Source of the DNA: Defluviimonas aquaemixtae
GTDB taxonomy: Bacteria; Pseudomonadota; Alphaproteobacteria; Rhodobacterales; Rhodobacteraceae
DNA: 64,000 nucleotides
Assembly (NCBI RefSeq): GCF_900302475.1
Contig: NZ_OMOQ01000001.1
Span: forward strand, 1,116,001-1,180,000
Direction: 5' to 3'
Of this stretch, positions 15,959 to 24,315 are shown piece after piece (position 1 is the first letter of the stretch; the number at the start of each line of letters is the position of its first letter). Below the pieces are notes generated by a model. That model ran no database searches, was not told the origin of the DNA, and saw nothing but the letters and a program-made list of their open reading frames with translations. The position numbers and the translations under genes were made by a program.

Positions 15959-17127
15959 TGTGGCGGGCCATCGCTTCGAACTTCCTGACCGTGGCCATTG
16001 TGATGCTGGCCGCCGTGGCGGCGGCGATCGCGTGGGGCAAGAACCAGTATTCCGGACTTGGGCCTTTGACCGAGGCGATCTGCTTCAAGGTCGAGCGGGG
16101 CGCGACCATGCGGGGCGTGGCCCAATCGCTCAAGGAAGAGGGCGCGATCCGGTCGGACTACATCTTCCGTGTCGGCGCGGACTATGAAGGCAAGGCGGGC
16201 GACCTGAAGGCAGGATCGTTCCTGATCGGGCCCGGGGAATCGATGGCTGGCATCGTCGGGGCAATCACCAAAAGCGGCCAGTCGACCTGCGGCACCGAGG
16301 TGAACTACCGCATCGGGGTCAACGACGCAGAGATGCTGATGCGCGAACTCGATCCCGCGACGAACCGCTATGCAGAGGTCGCCAAGTTCGATCCCGCCGC
16401 CGAGGCCGCGCCGCAGACCTATGTCGACCGGCTGGAGGACCCCGATCTGAGGTTCCGCGTGACGCTCGCCGAGGGCGTCACGAGCTGGCAGGTGGTCGAG
16501 GCGCTGAAGCGCGCCGACTTCCTTGACGGTGAGCCGGGCGAGGTGCCTCCGGAGGGCACGCTCGCGCCTGACAGCTACGAGGTGACGAAGGGCGTAGCGC
16601 GGGCGGAGATTCTGAACCAGATGTCGACGCGGCAGGAACAGGTTCTAGCCGAGCTCTGGCCTGGACGGTCGGACGATCTGCCTTATTCGACGCCCGAAGA
16701 GGCGTTGATCATGGCGTCGATCGTCGAAAAGGAAACCGGCGTGCCGGAAGAGCGGCCCCTGGTCGCGAGCGTGTTCGTCAACCGGCTGAGAGAGGGCATG
16801 AAGCTGCAGACCGATCCGACTGTGATCTACGGGCTTACCAAGGGGCAGGGCGTGCTGGGCCGCGGGCTCAGGCAGAGCGAACTGCGCGGACGGACGCCGT
16901 GGAACACCTATGTCATCGACGGGCTGCCACCGACCCCGATCGCCAATCCGGGCCGTGAGAGCATTGCAGCGGCGCTGAACCCCGAAAGCTCCGACTTCCT
17001 GTTCTTCGTGGCTGACGGCACGGGCGGGCACGTTTTCGCCCAAACCCTGGCCGAGCACAACGAGAACGTCGCGCGTTGGCGCGCGATCGAGGCGGAGCAG
17101 GAGGCCGAACAGGAGGCGGGGCAGTAG
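15958..17127 (+). CDS. mltG: Endolytic murein transglycosylase MltG
   Basis: Inner-membrane enzyme that cuts nascent peptidoglycan strands and terminates their growth. The 389-residue product has an N-terminal membrane anchor (residues ~4-23, IASNFLTVAIVMLAAVAAAIAW), a LysM-like region and the YceG domain with the catalytic glutamate in ASIVEKETGVPEERPLVASVF, followed by GMKLQTDPTVIYGL and RTPWNTYVIDGLPPTPIANPG. It ends in a short Glu/Ala-rich tail. It is translationally coupled to fabF (TAATG), the usual fabF-mltG neighbourhood. Confidence 0.95.
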   Translation: MWRAIASNFLTVAIVMLAAVAAAIAWGKNQYSGLGPLTEAICFKVERGATMRGVAQSLKEEGAIRSDYIFRVGADYEGKAGDLKAGSFLIGPGESMAGIVGAITKSGQSTCGTEVNYRIGVNDAEMLMRELDPATNRYAEVAKFDPAAEAAPQTYVDRLEDPDLRFRVTLAEGVTSWQVVEALKRADFLDGEPGEVPPEGTLAPDSYEVTKGVARAEILNQMSTRQEQVLAELWPGRSDDLPYSTPEEALIMASIVEKETGVPEERPLVASVFVNRLREGMKLQTDPTVIYGLTKGQGVLGRGLRQSELRGRTPWNTYVIDGLPPTPIANPGRESIAAALNPESSDFLFFVADGTGGHVFAQTLAEHNENVARWRAIEAEQEAEQEAGQ

Positions 17128-17178
17128 GTGGCGTTGCCGTTAGCGTTTCGGCGTACGGTTCATTAACTATCTGATAAT

Positions 17179-17217
17179 AATAAATTTATTGACTTCGCGA
17201 ACGGACCCGGATATACC
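17179..17217 (+). promoter_or_regulatory. Promoter of the GTA cluster with a palindrome over the -35 box
   Basis: TTGACT (17189-17194) and TATACC (17212-17217) are 17 bases apart, a good sigma70 arrangement, within an AT-rich island (17160-17190) that contrasts with the GC-rich surroundings. The perfect 12-base palindrome AATAAATTTATT (17179-17190) overlaps the -35 box and may be an activator or repressor site. It is the only convincing promoter I see before the terminase genes, about 100 bases upstream of g1. Confidence 0.55.
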
Positions 17218-17242
17218 TTCGGGCATGCTAGAAGAAGTGGGC

Positions 17243-17278
17243 AAGCGGCCGAGGGGCAACCCTCTGGCCGCTTTTCCG
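17243..17278 (+). terminator. Terminator-like hairpin in the GTA leader
   Basis: AAGCGGCC pairs with GGCCGCTT, enclosing a second stem (AGGGG/CCCT), and is followed by TTTTCCGTTT. It lies downstream of the putative GTA promoter and upstream of g1, so it would stop both mltG read-through and transcripts from that promoter unless bypassed. Confidence 0.65.
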
Positions 17279-17320
17279 TTTCGCTCGTGCGGACAGGCAT
17301 GAGAGGCGGGCACTGACTGA

Positions 17321-17647
17321 ATGACAACGGGGAATGCGGTCGAAGGGCCGAAAGACCAGTCCATGGTCGATCAGGCCGTGGGGCTTCTCGGGGCGCTGAT
17401 CGCGGAGATCGATGCCGCGATGGAGCGACTGAAACGGAATCAATTCGACGAGCTAAAGGAGGCCACGCGGTCCTGCCGGGATCTGCGGCAGGCGCTTCTG
17501 ATGGTCTTCGAGGAAAGGGCGAAGGTTGCGAAACTCGACAAGCTGGAAGCCGGAGTCGCCTACGACTACGCGCTCGACCTCGATGCGGCCCGGGATGAAA
17601 TCGGCCGCCGCCTGGCTCGCCTCCGCGACGCCGGAGATGGTGGATGA
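17321..17647 (+). CDS. GTA terminase small subunit (g1)
   Basis: First gene of the RcGTA-type cluster; the small terminase helps the motor engage DNA, which in GTAs is largely non-specific host DNA. The 108-residue product is mostly helical and charged, with a likely coiled segment (residues ~20-75, VGLLGALIAEIDAAMERLKRN...). Identification rests on position, length and composition, as these proteins are poorly conserved. The ATG has only a weak, distant GAGAGG. The 3' end overlaps the large-subunit gene. Confidence 0.75.
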   Translation: MTTGNAVEGPKDQSMVDQAVGLLGALIAEIDAAMERLKRNQFDELKEATRSCRDLRQALLMVFEERAKVAKLDKLEAGVAYDYALDLDAARDEIGRRLARLRDAGDGG

Positions 17648-18938
17648 GTTCCTTGCGGGGCTGTCGGACGAGGCGCTGATGGCGCTGCCCTGGCTCTTCG
17701 AGTTCTGGGCGCTGCCGCACCAGTTGCCACCGGAGGGCGCTTGGAAGACCTGGGTCATCATGGGCGGACGCGGCGCGGGCAAAACGCGCGCCGGCGCCGA
17801 GTGGGTCCGGTCGCAGGTCGAGGGGCCACGGCCGCTGGACCCCGGTCAGGCCCGGCGGGTGGCGCTGGTCGGCGAGACGGTGGATCAGGTCCGCGAGGTC
17901 ATGATCTTCGGGGATAGCGGAATCCTCGACGTGTCGCCGCCCGACCGGAAGCCGGTCTGGGAGGCGACGCGCAAGCGCCTCGTCTGGCCGAACGGGGCGG
18001 TGGGCGAAGTCTATTCCGCCTTCAGCCCTGACAGTCTGCGTGGCCCGCAATTCGACGCCGCTTGGGTCGATGAGCTGGCAAAGTGGCAGAAGGCACAGGA
18101 AACCTGGGACATGCTGCAATTTGCGCTGCGTCTCGGCACTCATCCGCAGCAGGTCGTCACGACGACGCCAAAGAACGTGGGCGTGCTGAAAGCGATCCTG
18201 CAGAACCCCTCGACCGTGCTTACGCAGGCGCCGACGGAAGCGAACAAGGCCTATCTGGCGGCGTCATTCATTGAAGAGGTGCGAGCGCGCTATGCGGGCA
18301 CGCGGCTGGGCCGGCAGGAACTGGACGGCGTGCTTTTGGAGGATGCGGAAGGGGCGCTCTGGACCACGGGCGGGCTTGAGGCCTGCCGGTCCAGGGCGCC
18401 CGAGCGGCTGAGTCGGATCGTCGTGGCGGTCGATCCGCCGGTTACCGGGCACAAGGGATCGGACGAATGCGGCATCGTCGTCGTGGGGGCGGTGACCGAT
18501 GGGCCGCCGTCGGAGTGGCGGGCCTGGGTTCTGGAGGATGCCTCGGTGAGCGCGGCGAGCCCCGATACCTGGGCGCGGGCGGCGGTCGCGGCGATGGAGC
18601 GGCACGGCGCGGACCGGTTGGTGGCGGAAGTCAACCAGGGCGGGGCACTCGTCGAAAGCGTCGTGCGACAGGTCGATCCGACGGTGGCCTACCGGGCGGT
18701 CCACGCATCGCGCGGCAAGGTCGCGCGGGCCGAGCCGGTGGCGGCGCTTTACGAGCAGGGGCGGGTTCAGCATGTGCGGGGGCTCGGGCCGCTCGAGGAC
18801 CAGATGTGCCGCATGACGGCGCGTGGCTTTGAAGGCAACGGATCGCCCGACCGGGTGGATGCGCTGGTCTGGGCGCTGACCGAGCTGATCGTGGAGCCGG
18901 CGGCGAAGTGGCGGAGACCGCAGGTCAGGCGCTTGTGA
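17595..18938 (+). CDS. GTA terminase large subunit (g2)
   Basis: ATP-driven packaging motor and nuclease. The 447-residue product has Walker A GGRGAGKTRAGAEW (about residues 56-69), Walker B with catalytic acid in FDAAWVDELAKW, coupling motif VVTTTPKN, and the nuclease-domain acidic residue in VVAVDPPVTGHKGSDECG. The start at 17595 gives MKSAAAWLASATPEMVDEFL, in line with roseobacter GTA homologues; it overlaps g1 by 53 bases. A paired-hairpin element follows before the portal gene. Confidence 0.93.
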   Translation: MKSAAAWLASATPEMVDEFLAGLSDEALMALPWLFEFWALPHQLPPEGAWKTWVIMGGRGAGKTRAGAEWVRSQVEGPRPLDPGQARRVALVGETVDQVREVMIFGDSGILDVSPPDRKPVWEATRKRLVWPNGAVGEVYSAFSPDSLRGPQFDAAWVDELAKWQKAQETWDMLQFALRLGTHPQQVVTTTPKNVGVLKAILQNPSTVLTQAPTEANKAYLAASFIEEVRARYAGTRLGRQELDGVLLEDAEGALWTTGGLEACRSRAPERLSRIVVAVDPPVTGHKGSDECGIVVVGAVTDGPPSEWRAWVLEDASVSAASPDTWARAAVAAMERHGADRLVAEVNQGGALVESVVRQVDPTVAYRAVHASRGKVARAEPVAALYEQGRVQHVRGLGPLEDQMCRMTARGFEGNGSPDRVDALVWALTELIVEPAAKWRRPQVRRL

Positions 18939-18950
18939 CGCGCGCCGGAC

Positions 18951-19016
18951 GGGGGGCTGTCTGCCCCCCGCGCCCCGGATCGGGTCCGGGGCTCCCCCAA
19001 AGGCATTTCGGCCAAG
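18951..19016. repeat. Double-hairpin intergenic element between g2 and g3
   Basis: Two perfect 7-bp hairpins lie in tandem: GGGGGGC/GCCCCCC (18951-18969, loop TGTCT) and CCCCGGA/TCCGGGG (18973-18991, loop TCGGG), followed by CCCCCAAAGGCATTTCGGCC. Its shape resembles the dispersed palindromic elements of Rhodobacteraceae chromosomes. It separates the packaging genes from the capsid genes inside the GTA. Confidence 0.55.
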
Positions 19017-19080
19017 ATGAAGAGCGGGCCTGAGGTCGAGGCCGGCGGGTCCCGATGCGGGCGGACACAGGAGAATTGCG

Positions 19081-20250
19081 ATGGCATGGAATTTCTTCCG
19101 GCGCGCCGAGGGCGCGGTTCCGGAGCAGAAGGCTTCGGCCACGGGGCGGGTCGTGGCCTGGGGATCGTCGGGCCGCGTGGCATGGTCGCCGCGGGACGCG
19201 GTGAGCCTGACGAAGACTGGGTTCTCGGGCAATCCGGTCGGCTTTCGGGCGGTGAAGCTGATCGCCGAGGCGGCCGCCGCCCTGCCGCTGATCTGCCAGG
19301 ATGGGGAGCGGCGCTACGATGTGCATCCGGTGATCGAGCTGATGCGCCGGCCCAATCCGGGTCAGGGGCGGGCGGAGCTGTTCGAGGCGTTGTACGGTCA
19401 GCTTCTGCTGAGCGGGAACGGCTATGTCGAAGCTGTAGGCGGCGGTCTGCCAACGGAGCTGCACATCCTGCGTTCGGACCGGATGAGCCTCGTGCCGGGA
19501 GCGGATGGCTGGCCGGTGGCCTATGACTACACGGTCGGCGGGCGCAAGCATCGCTTCGACATGACCGGGCCGGTCGATCCGGTCTGCCACATCAAGTCGT
19601 TTCATCCGCAGGACGACCATTATGGTCTGTCGCCGATGCAGGCGGCGGCGGTGGCGGTGGATGTCCACAATTCGGCGTCGAGCTGGTCGAAGGCGCTTCT
19701 GGACAATGCCGCGCGGCCCTCGGGGGCGATCGTCTACAAGGGCGCGGACGGGCAGGCTCAGCTGTCGGGCGACCAGTACGACCGGCTGATCCATGAGATG
19801 GAGATGCACCATCAGGGGGCGCGGAACGCGGGCCGCCCGATGCTGCTGGAAGGCGGGCTCGACTGGAAGCCGATGGGCTTTTCGCCTTCGGACATGGAGT
19901 TCCAGAAGACCAAGGAGGCGGCGGCGCGCGAGATCGCAGTGGCCTTCGGAGTGCCGCCGATGCTTCTGGGCATTCCAGGGGACGCGACCTACGCCAACTA
20001 CCAGGAGGCGAACCGCGCGTTCTATCGGCTGACGATCCTGCCGCTTGCGACGCGGGTCACGGCGGCGGTCAGCTACTGGCTGTCAACGCATCTCGGCGAA
20101 CATATCGAGCTGCGACCCGATCTGGACCAGGTGCCCGCGCTCGCAGCCGAACGGGATCAGCAGTGGAGGCGCGTCGGCGAGGCGGCGTTCCTGACCGATG
20201 CCGAGAAGCGGAGCATTCTCGGCCTGCCGCCCCTCGCGGACGAGGGCTAA
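19081..20250 (+). CDS. GTA portal protein, HK97 family (g3)
   Basis: Forms the dodecameric ring at the capsid vertex through which DNA enters and leaves. The 389-residue product shows the HK97-type portal pattern: FSGNPVGFRAVKLIAEAAAALPL near residue 42, LLSGNGYVE, WSKALLDNAARPSGAIVY, and the late motif EIAVAFGVPPMLLGIPGDATYANYQEANRAFY (~280-311). The ATG is preceded by AGGAGAATTGCG. Confidence 0.93.
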   Translation: MAWNFFRRAEGAVPEQKASATGRVVAWGSSGRVAWSPRDAVSLTKTGFSGNPVGFRAVKLIAEAAAALPLICQDGERRYDVHPVIELMRRPNPGQGRAELFEALYGQLLLSGNGYVEAVGGGLPTELHILRSDRMSLVPGADGWPVAYDYTVGGRKHRFDMTGPVDPVCHIKSFHPQDDHYGLSPMQAAAVAVDVHNSASSWSKALLDNAARPSGAIVYKGADGQAQLSGDQYDRLIHEMEMHHQGARNAGRPMLLEGGLDWKPMGFSPSDMEFQKTKEAAAREIAVAFGVPPMLLGIPGDATYANYQEANRAFYRLTILPLATRVTAAVSYWLSTHLGEHIELRPDLDQVPALAAERDQQWRRVGEAAFLTDAEKRSILGLPPLADEG

Positions 20251-20252
20251 CG

Positions 20253-20489
20253 ATGGCCGGGGCGGGGTCGCGCTATCTCAAGGAGCCGTTCGAGTGCGCC
20301 CATGAGCACCGCTTTGAGGCCACCGAAAGGATCATGGCCCTGCAGTTCGAGACGGTCGAGAAACGGCTGGAGCGGATCGAGGCGATGATCCTCGGGGTCG
20401 AAAAGCGGCTTTGGATGACGGTCTTCGGGGTCGTCGGAGTGATCCTTAGTCAAGCGGTGCAGTCGGTGATTGAATTCGGGCCGAAATAG
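20253..20489 (+). CDS. GTA small protein gp3.5
   Basis: A 78-residue protein starting two bases after the portal stop codon. It has an amphipathic helix (residues ~20-48, HRFEATERIMALQFETVEKRLERIEAMI) and a hydrophobic C-terminal segment (residues ~52-70, WMTVFGVVGVILSQAVQSV) that may be a membrane span. The same position holds orf g3.5 in RcGTA. Function is not established; the single membrane segment could suggest a role at the host envelope. Confidence 0.75.
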   Translation: MAGAGSRYLKEPFECAHEHRFEATERIMALQFETVEKRLERIEAMILGVEKRLWMTVFGVVGVILSQAVQSVIEFGPK

Positions 20490-20499
20490 GAAATATCAC

Positions 20500-21057
20500 A
20501 TGATGACAAGTGATTACGGGTTGGAGATGAAGTTCTGCCGGCTGGGTGAGGACATTGCCGTCACGGATGGCTGCAGGATCGAGGGCTACGCTTCGCTTTT
20601 TGGCATCACAGATCAGGGCGGCGATGTCGTGATGCCCGGCGCCTACGGTAAGTCGCTCGCCCGGATGAAGACGGAAGGCCGGACGGTGAGGATGCTGTGG
20701 CAGCACGATCCCGCCCAGCCGATCGGCGTCTGGGATGAGATCGTCGAGGACAGGCGTGGGCTGAAGGTCAAGGGCCGTCTTCTGACCGAGGTCGAGAGGG
20801 GGCGCGAGGCGGCGGCCCTGGTTACGGCGGGCGCGATCGACGGTCTGTCCATCGGCTACCGCACGGTAACGGCGGAGAAGGACGCGAAGGGGCTACGGCT
20901 TCTTCGCGAGGTGGAGCTTTGGGAGGTGTCCCTGGTGACCTTTCCGATGCTTCCCGAGGCGCGGTTCGGGGCAAAAGGCGATTCGCCAGAAGCCATCGAA
21001 CTGCGTGAACTGGCGGCGCTGTTCGATCAGGCGCGCCGGACAGTCGCGGGCCGATGA
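20500..21057 (+). CDS. GTA prohead protease, HK97 family (g4)
   Basis: Serine protease (herpesvirus-assemblin-like fold) that removes the capsid N-terminal scaffold during maturation. The 185-residue product has the active histidine in MLWQHDPAQPIG and the active serine in AIDGLSIGYR, with LWEVSLVTFPMLPEA following. The first of two adjacent ATG codons (20500, 20503) is used; MKF at 20527 would give the shortest family-like start. Confidence 0.92.
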   Translation: MMTSDYGLEMKFCRLGEDIAVTDGCRIEGYASLFGITDQGGDVVMPGAYGKSLARMKTEGRTVRMLWQHDPAQPIGVWDEIVEDRRGLKVKGRLLTEVERGREAAALVTAGAIDGLSIGYRTVTAEKDAKGLRLLREVELWEVSLVTFPMLPEARFGAKGDSPEAIELRELAALFDQARRTVAGR

Positions 21058-21098
21058 ATCAGCCCGTGCGACGCAACCCCTGACTTGAGGTGATGGGT

Positions 21099-22295
21099 AT
21101 GAAGAAGACCGAGACGAAGGCTCGGGCCGGGGAAGGCGTGTCCGACGCGCCGGCCGAGGAGGTGAAGTCTGCGCTGCAGGGTTTCCTGAGCGAGTTCAAG
21201 GGCTTTCAGGACGACATGAAATCGAAGCTGCAACAACAGGAAGAGCGACTGACCATGCTGGATCGCAAATCGTACACTCCCGGGCGCCCGGTTCTTTCGA
21301 CGGCCGTCGACTGCGAGGCGCCTCACAAAAAGGCGTTCGCGGCCTATCTGCGTTCGGGCGATGACGATGGGCTCCGAGGGCTGACCCTTGAGGGCAAGGC
21401 GTTGAACTCGCAAGTGAATGCAGAGGGCGGGTTCCTCGTCGATCCGCAAACGTCCGACCGTATCCGGGGCGTGTTGAAGTCGACCTCCTCGCTGCGCGCC
21501 ATCGCGAATGTCGTGAGCGTCGAGGCGACCTCGTTCGACGTCCTCGTTGATCACACCGATCTCGGCTCGGGCTGGGCAACAGAAACCGGCTCGATCAGCG
21601 AGACGGGGACGCCGCAGATCGACCGCATATCGATCCCGCTGCACGAGTTGTCGGCGATGCCGAAGGCGAGCCAGCGTCTGCTGGACGACAGCGCTTTCGA
21701 TGTCGAGGGTTGGCTCGCCGAGCGGATCGCGGACAAGTTCTCGCGCGCCGAGGCGCAGGCGTTCATTTCGGGCGACGGGCTGGACAAGCCGAAGGGCTTC
21801 CTGACCCACAGTGCGGTGGACAATGGAGTCTGGGCCTGGGGATCGCTCGGCTATGTGCCGACGGGGGCTGCAGGCGATTTCTCGGCCACCAATGCGTCGG
21901 ACGCGATCATCGACCTCGTCTACGCGCTGAACGCCGAGTACCGAGCGAACGCAAGTTTCGCGATGAACTCGAAGACCGCAGGTGCAGTGCGGAAGATGAA
22001 GGATGCCGATGGTCGGTTCCTGTGGTCGGACGGTCTTGCCGCCGGCGAGCCCGCGCGGCTCATGGGCTATCCGGTGCTGGTGGCCGAGGACATGCCGGAT
22101 ATTGGCACTGACGCCTATGCCATCGCCTTCGGCGATTTCTACAATGGCTACACGATCGCCGAGCGACCTGACATGCGGGTGCTGCGCGATCCGTTCTCGG
22201 CCAAGCCGCATGTCCTCTTCTACGCCTCCAAGCGCGTGGGCGGCGACGTGAGCGACTTTGCCGCAATCAAGCTTCTGAAATTCGCCGTCTCGTAA
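21099..22295 (+). CDS. GTA major capsid protein, HK97 fold (g5)
   Basis: Builds the GTA head. The 398-residue precursor has a charged, helical N-terminal scaffold (residues ~1-60, VKSALQGFLSEFKGFQDDMKSKLQQQEE) that the g4 protease is expected to remove, then the HK97 domain beginning near GKALNSQVNAEGGFLVDPQTSDRI. Typical late motifs are WLAERIADKFSRAEAQAFISGDG and DAYAIAFGDFYNGYTIAERPDMRVLRDPF. The start at 21099 has TTGAGGTG at ideal spacing; GTG/ATG codons at 21090 and 21093 are alternatives. Confidence 0.94.
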   Translation: MKKTETKARAGEGVSDAPAEEVKSALQGFLSEFKGFQDDMKSKLQQQEERLTMLDRKSYTPGRPVLSTAVDCEAPHKKAFAAYLRSGDDDGLRGLTLEGKALNSQVNAEGGFLVDPQTSDRIRGVLKSTSSLRAIANVVSVEATSFDVLVDHTDLGSGWATETGSISETGTPQIDRISIPLHELSAMPKASQRLLDDSAFDVEGWLAERIADKFSRAEAQAFISGDGLDKPKGFLTHSAVDNGVWAWGSLGYVPTGAAGDFSATNASDAIIDLVYALNAEYRANASFAMNSKTAGAVRKMKDADGRFLWSDGLAAGEPARLMGYPVLVAEDMPDIGTDAYAIAFGDFYNGYTIAERPDMRVLRDPFSAKPHVLFYASKRVGGDVSDFAAIKLLKFAVS

Positions 22296-22450
22296 GAGGC
22301 TCGCGAGTTGGTCGGGGCTTTCGGGTCCCGGCCGTTCGGGCGCGGGTCGCCTTTGCCCTCGTGTTGTCTAGCTGCTCCCTCCGTCCGAGCAATGCGAGGT
22401 TGGCCCGCGTCCGTCTTTCAAGGCGAGGGGCGCGACGATCGGAGATATCC

Positions 22451-23047
22451 ATGATGCTGAGCGAAATGACACCGGTGCCGCAGGCGGTCTTGCCGGTGGC
22501 GGAATTCAAGGACCATCTGCGGCTTGGCACCGGGTTCGCCGATGACGGGTCGCAGGATGCGCTAGTCGAAAGCTATCTCAGGGCGGCCCTGGCGGCTGTG
22601 GAAGGGAGGATCGGCAAGGCGCTGATCTCGCGGGACCATCTGTTGGAGCTGAATGCGTGGCGTTGGCCAGATTGCCAGGCCTTTCCGGTGGCGCCAGTCA
22701 GCGCGGTTGTGTCGGTCACAGTGAGGGACCGCGACGGCGTGGCCGATCTGATCGACCCTTCGCGGTACCGGCTGGAGCGGGATGCGCACCGGCCGAAGAT
22801 CGTGGCCAATGGCGCGCTCTTGCCGGGGATCCCGGTGGGTGGGGTGGCCGAAGTGGTCTTCACTGCGGGCTTCGGGCCGGCCTGGTCCGATGTGCCGGTG
22901 GACCTCGGGCAGGCGGCGTTTCTTCTGGCGGCGCAGTATCACGAGAACCGGCACGAGGCCGGGACCGGACAGGCGATGCCCTTCGGCGTCATGGCCTTGA
23001 TCGAGCGGTGGCGGACGGTGCGCGTTCTTGGCGGGGGTGCGGCATGA
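22451..23047 (+). CDS. GTA head-tail connector/adaptor (g6)
   Basis: A 198-residue protein of the phage gp6-like connector type that stacks under the portal. It has the helical start VAEFKDHLRLGTGFADDGSQDALVESYLRAALAAVEGRIGKALI, a beta domain and the closing helices LGQAAFLLAAQYHENRHE. GGAG precedes the ATG at 22451. There are 155 non-coding bases after the capsid gene. The stop overlaps the next start (ATGA). Confidence 0.85.
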   Translation: MMLSEMTPVPQAVLPVAEFKDHLRLGTGFADDGSQDALVESYLRAALAAVEGRIGKALISRDHLLELNAWRWPDCQAFPVAPVSAVVSVTVRDRDGVADLIDPSRYRLERDAHRPKIVANGALLPGIPVGGVAEVVFTAGFGPAWSDVPVDLGQAAFLLAAQYHENRHEAGTGQAMPFGVMALIERWRTVRVLGGGAA

Positions 23048-23382
23048 GCGCGCCGAGGCTGAACCGGAAGCTGGTGCTTGAAGAGGCGCAGCGCGTGCCG
23101 GACGGCGCAGGCGGCTGGACACTGAACTGGGTCGCTTTGGGCGCGCTGTGGGCCGAGGTCGATCCCGGCTCAGGCCGAGAGCGGGCGGGGGAATTCGTGA
23201 CCGTCTCGTCGGTCGGCTACAAGATCACTGTGCGGGCGACTCCGCAGGGCGCGCCGTCTCGGCCGAAGCCCGATCAGCGGTTCAGGGACGGGACGCGGAT
23301 CTTCCGCATCACCGCCGTCACGGAAGCCGATGCCGGCGGGCATTACCTGACCTGCTTCGCGCAGGAGGAGGTTGTGGCATGA
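23044..23382 (+). CDS. GTA head-tail joining protein (g7)
   Basis: 112 residues, phage head-tail adaptor family: PRLNRKLVLEEAQRVPDGAGGWTLNWVALGALWAEVDPGSGRER followed by beta strands ending in FRITAVTEADAGGHYLTCFAQEE. Overlaps g6 by 4 bases and g8 by 4 bases, indicating coupled translation. Confidence 0.85.
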   Translation: MSAPRLNRKLVLEEAQRVPDGAGGWTLNWVALGALWAEVDPGSGRERAGEFVTVSSVGYKITVRATPQGAPSRPKPDQRFRDGTRIFRITAVTEADAGGHYLTCFAQEEVVA

Positions 23383-23786
23383 GCTACGGAGCGGCGGCCG
23401 CGTTGCAGGCGGCGATCTACCAGCGGCTGACGGCGGATTCGGCGTTGGACGCCCTTGTCTCGGGCGCGATCTACGATGCGGTGCCGCCGGGGACGGTGAC
23501 GGGGACCTATGTCTCGATCGGGCCCGAGGACGTGCGCGATGCTTCCGATCAAGTCAGCCGGGGCGCATTTCATGAGTTTACGGTCTCCGTCGTGACTGAT
23601 CAGGCGGGATTTCAGAACGCCAAGGCTGTGGCCGCTGCGGTGTCGGATGCGCTGACCGGGGCGACGCTGATCCTGGCGCGCGGGCGGCTCGTGGGGATCT
23701 GGTTCCTGGCGGCGCGGGCGCGGCGAGTCGAGAAGGCGGATGTGCGGCGGATCGACCTGACCTTCAGAGCGCGGATCGAGGACTGA
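23379..23786 (+). CDS. GTA tail terminator/completion protein, DUF3168-like (g8)
   Basis: 135 residues. The DUF3168 pattern is clear: ALQAAIYQRLTADSALDALVSGAIYDAVPPGTVTGTYVSIGPEDVRDASDQVSRGAFHEFTVSVVTD. In siphophage-like particles this protein caps the tail tube where it joins the head. The ATG overlaps the g7 stop; 115 bases separate it from g9. Confidence 0.87.
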   Translation: MSYGAAAALQAAIYQRLTADSALDALVSGAIYDAVPPGTVTGTYVSIGPEDVRDASDQVSRGAFHEFTVSVVTDQAGFQNAKAVAAAVSDALTGATLILARGRLVGIWFLAARARRVEKADVRRIDLTFRARIED

Positions 23787-23901
23787 GGCTGAGGCTCCGG
23801 GCCTGACCCGGGACTGCATCGGTGCGAGTTCGCGCCATCCACAATTTCGGGTGTCGGTTCTTTGCTGACCGCCCACTTCTTTCACTTATCGGAGAACGGA
23901 T

Positions 23902-24315
23902 ATGGCTGCCCAGAACGGCAAGGACCTTCTGATCAAGCTCGACCTGACCGGGGGCGGGCAATTCACGACGATCGCGGGGCTGAGGGCGACGCGGATCAGC
24001 TTCAACGCCGAGACGGTCGATGTGACGAGTCTGGAAAGCCAGGGCGGCTGGCGTGAGCTTTTGGGCGGTGCCGGGGTGCGGTCGGCCTCGGTTTCGGGGT
24101 CGGGCGTCTTCGTGGACAGCGCGACCGATGACCGGGCGCGGCAGATCTTCTTCGGGAGCACGGTCGAGCAGTTCCAGGTGATCATCCCGGACTTTGGGAT
24201 CGTCGAGGGGCCGTTCCAGATCACGTCGATCGAATATGCGGGCAGCTACAACGGCGAGGCGACCTATGAGTTGTCTTTGGCCTCGGCGGGCGCGCTGAAC
24301 TTCACGGCGATCTGA
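23902..24315 (+). CDS. GTA major tail (tube) protein (g9)
   Basis: 137 residues, TP901-1-type major tail protein: AAQNGKDLLIKLDLTGGGQFTTIAGLRATRISFNAETVDVTSLESQGGWRELLGG and ending GSYNGEATYELSLASAGALNFTAI. Polymerises into the tail tube. A GGAG site sits 7 bases before the ATG. The stop overlaps the start of g10 by one base. Confidence 0.92.
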   Translation: MAAQNGKDLLIKLDLTGGGQFTTIAGLRATRISFNAETVDVTSLESQGGWRELLGGAGVRSASVSGSGVFVDSATDDRARQIFFGSTVEQFQVIIPDFGIVEGPFQITSIEYAGSYNGEATYELSLASAGALNFTAI

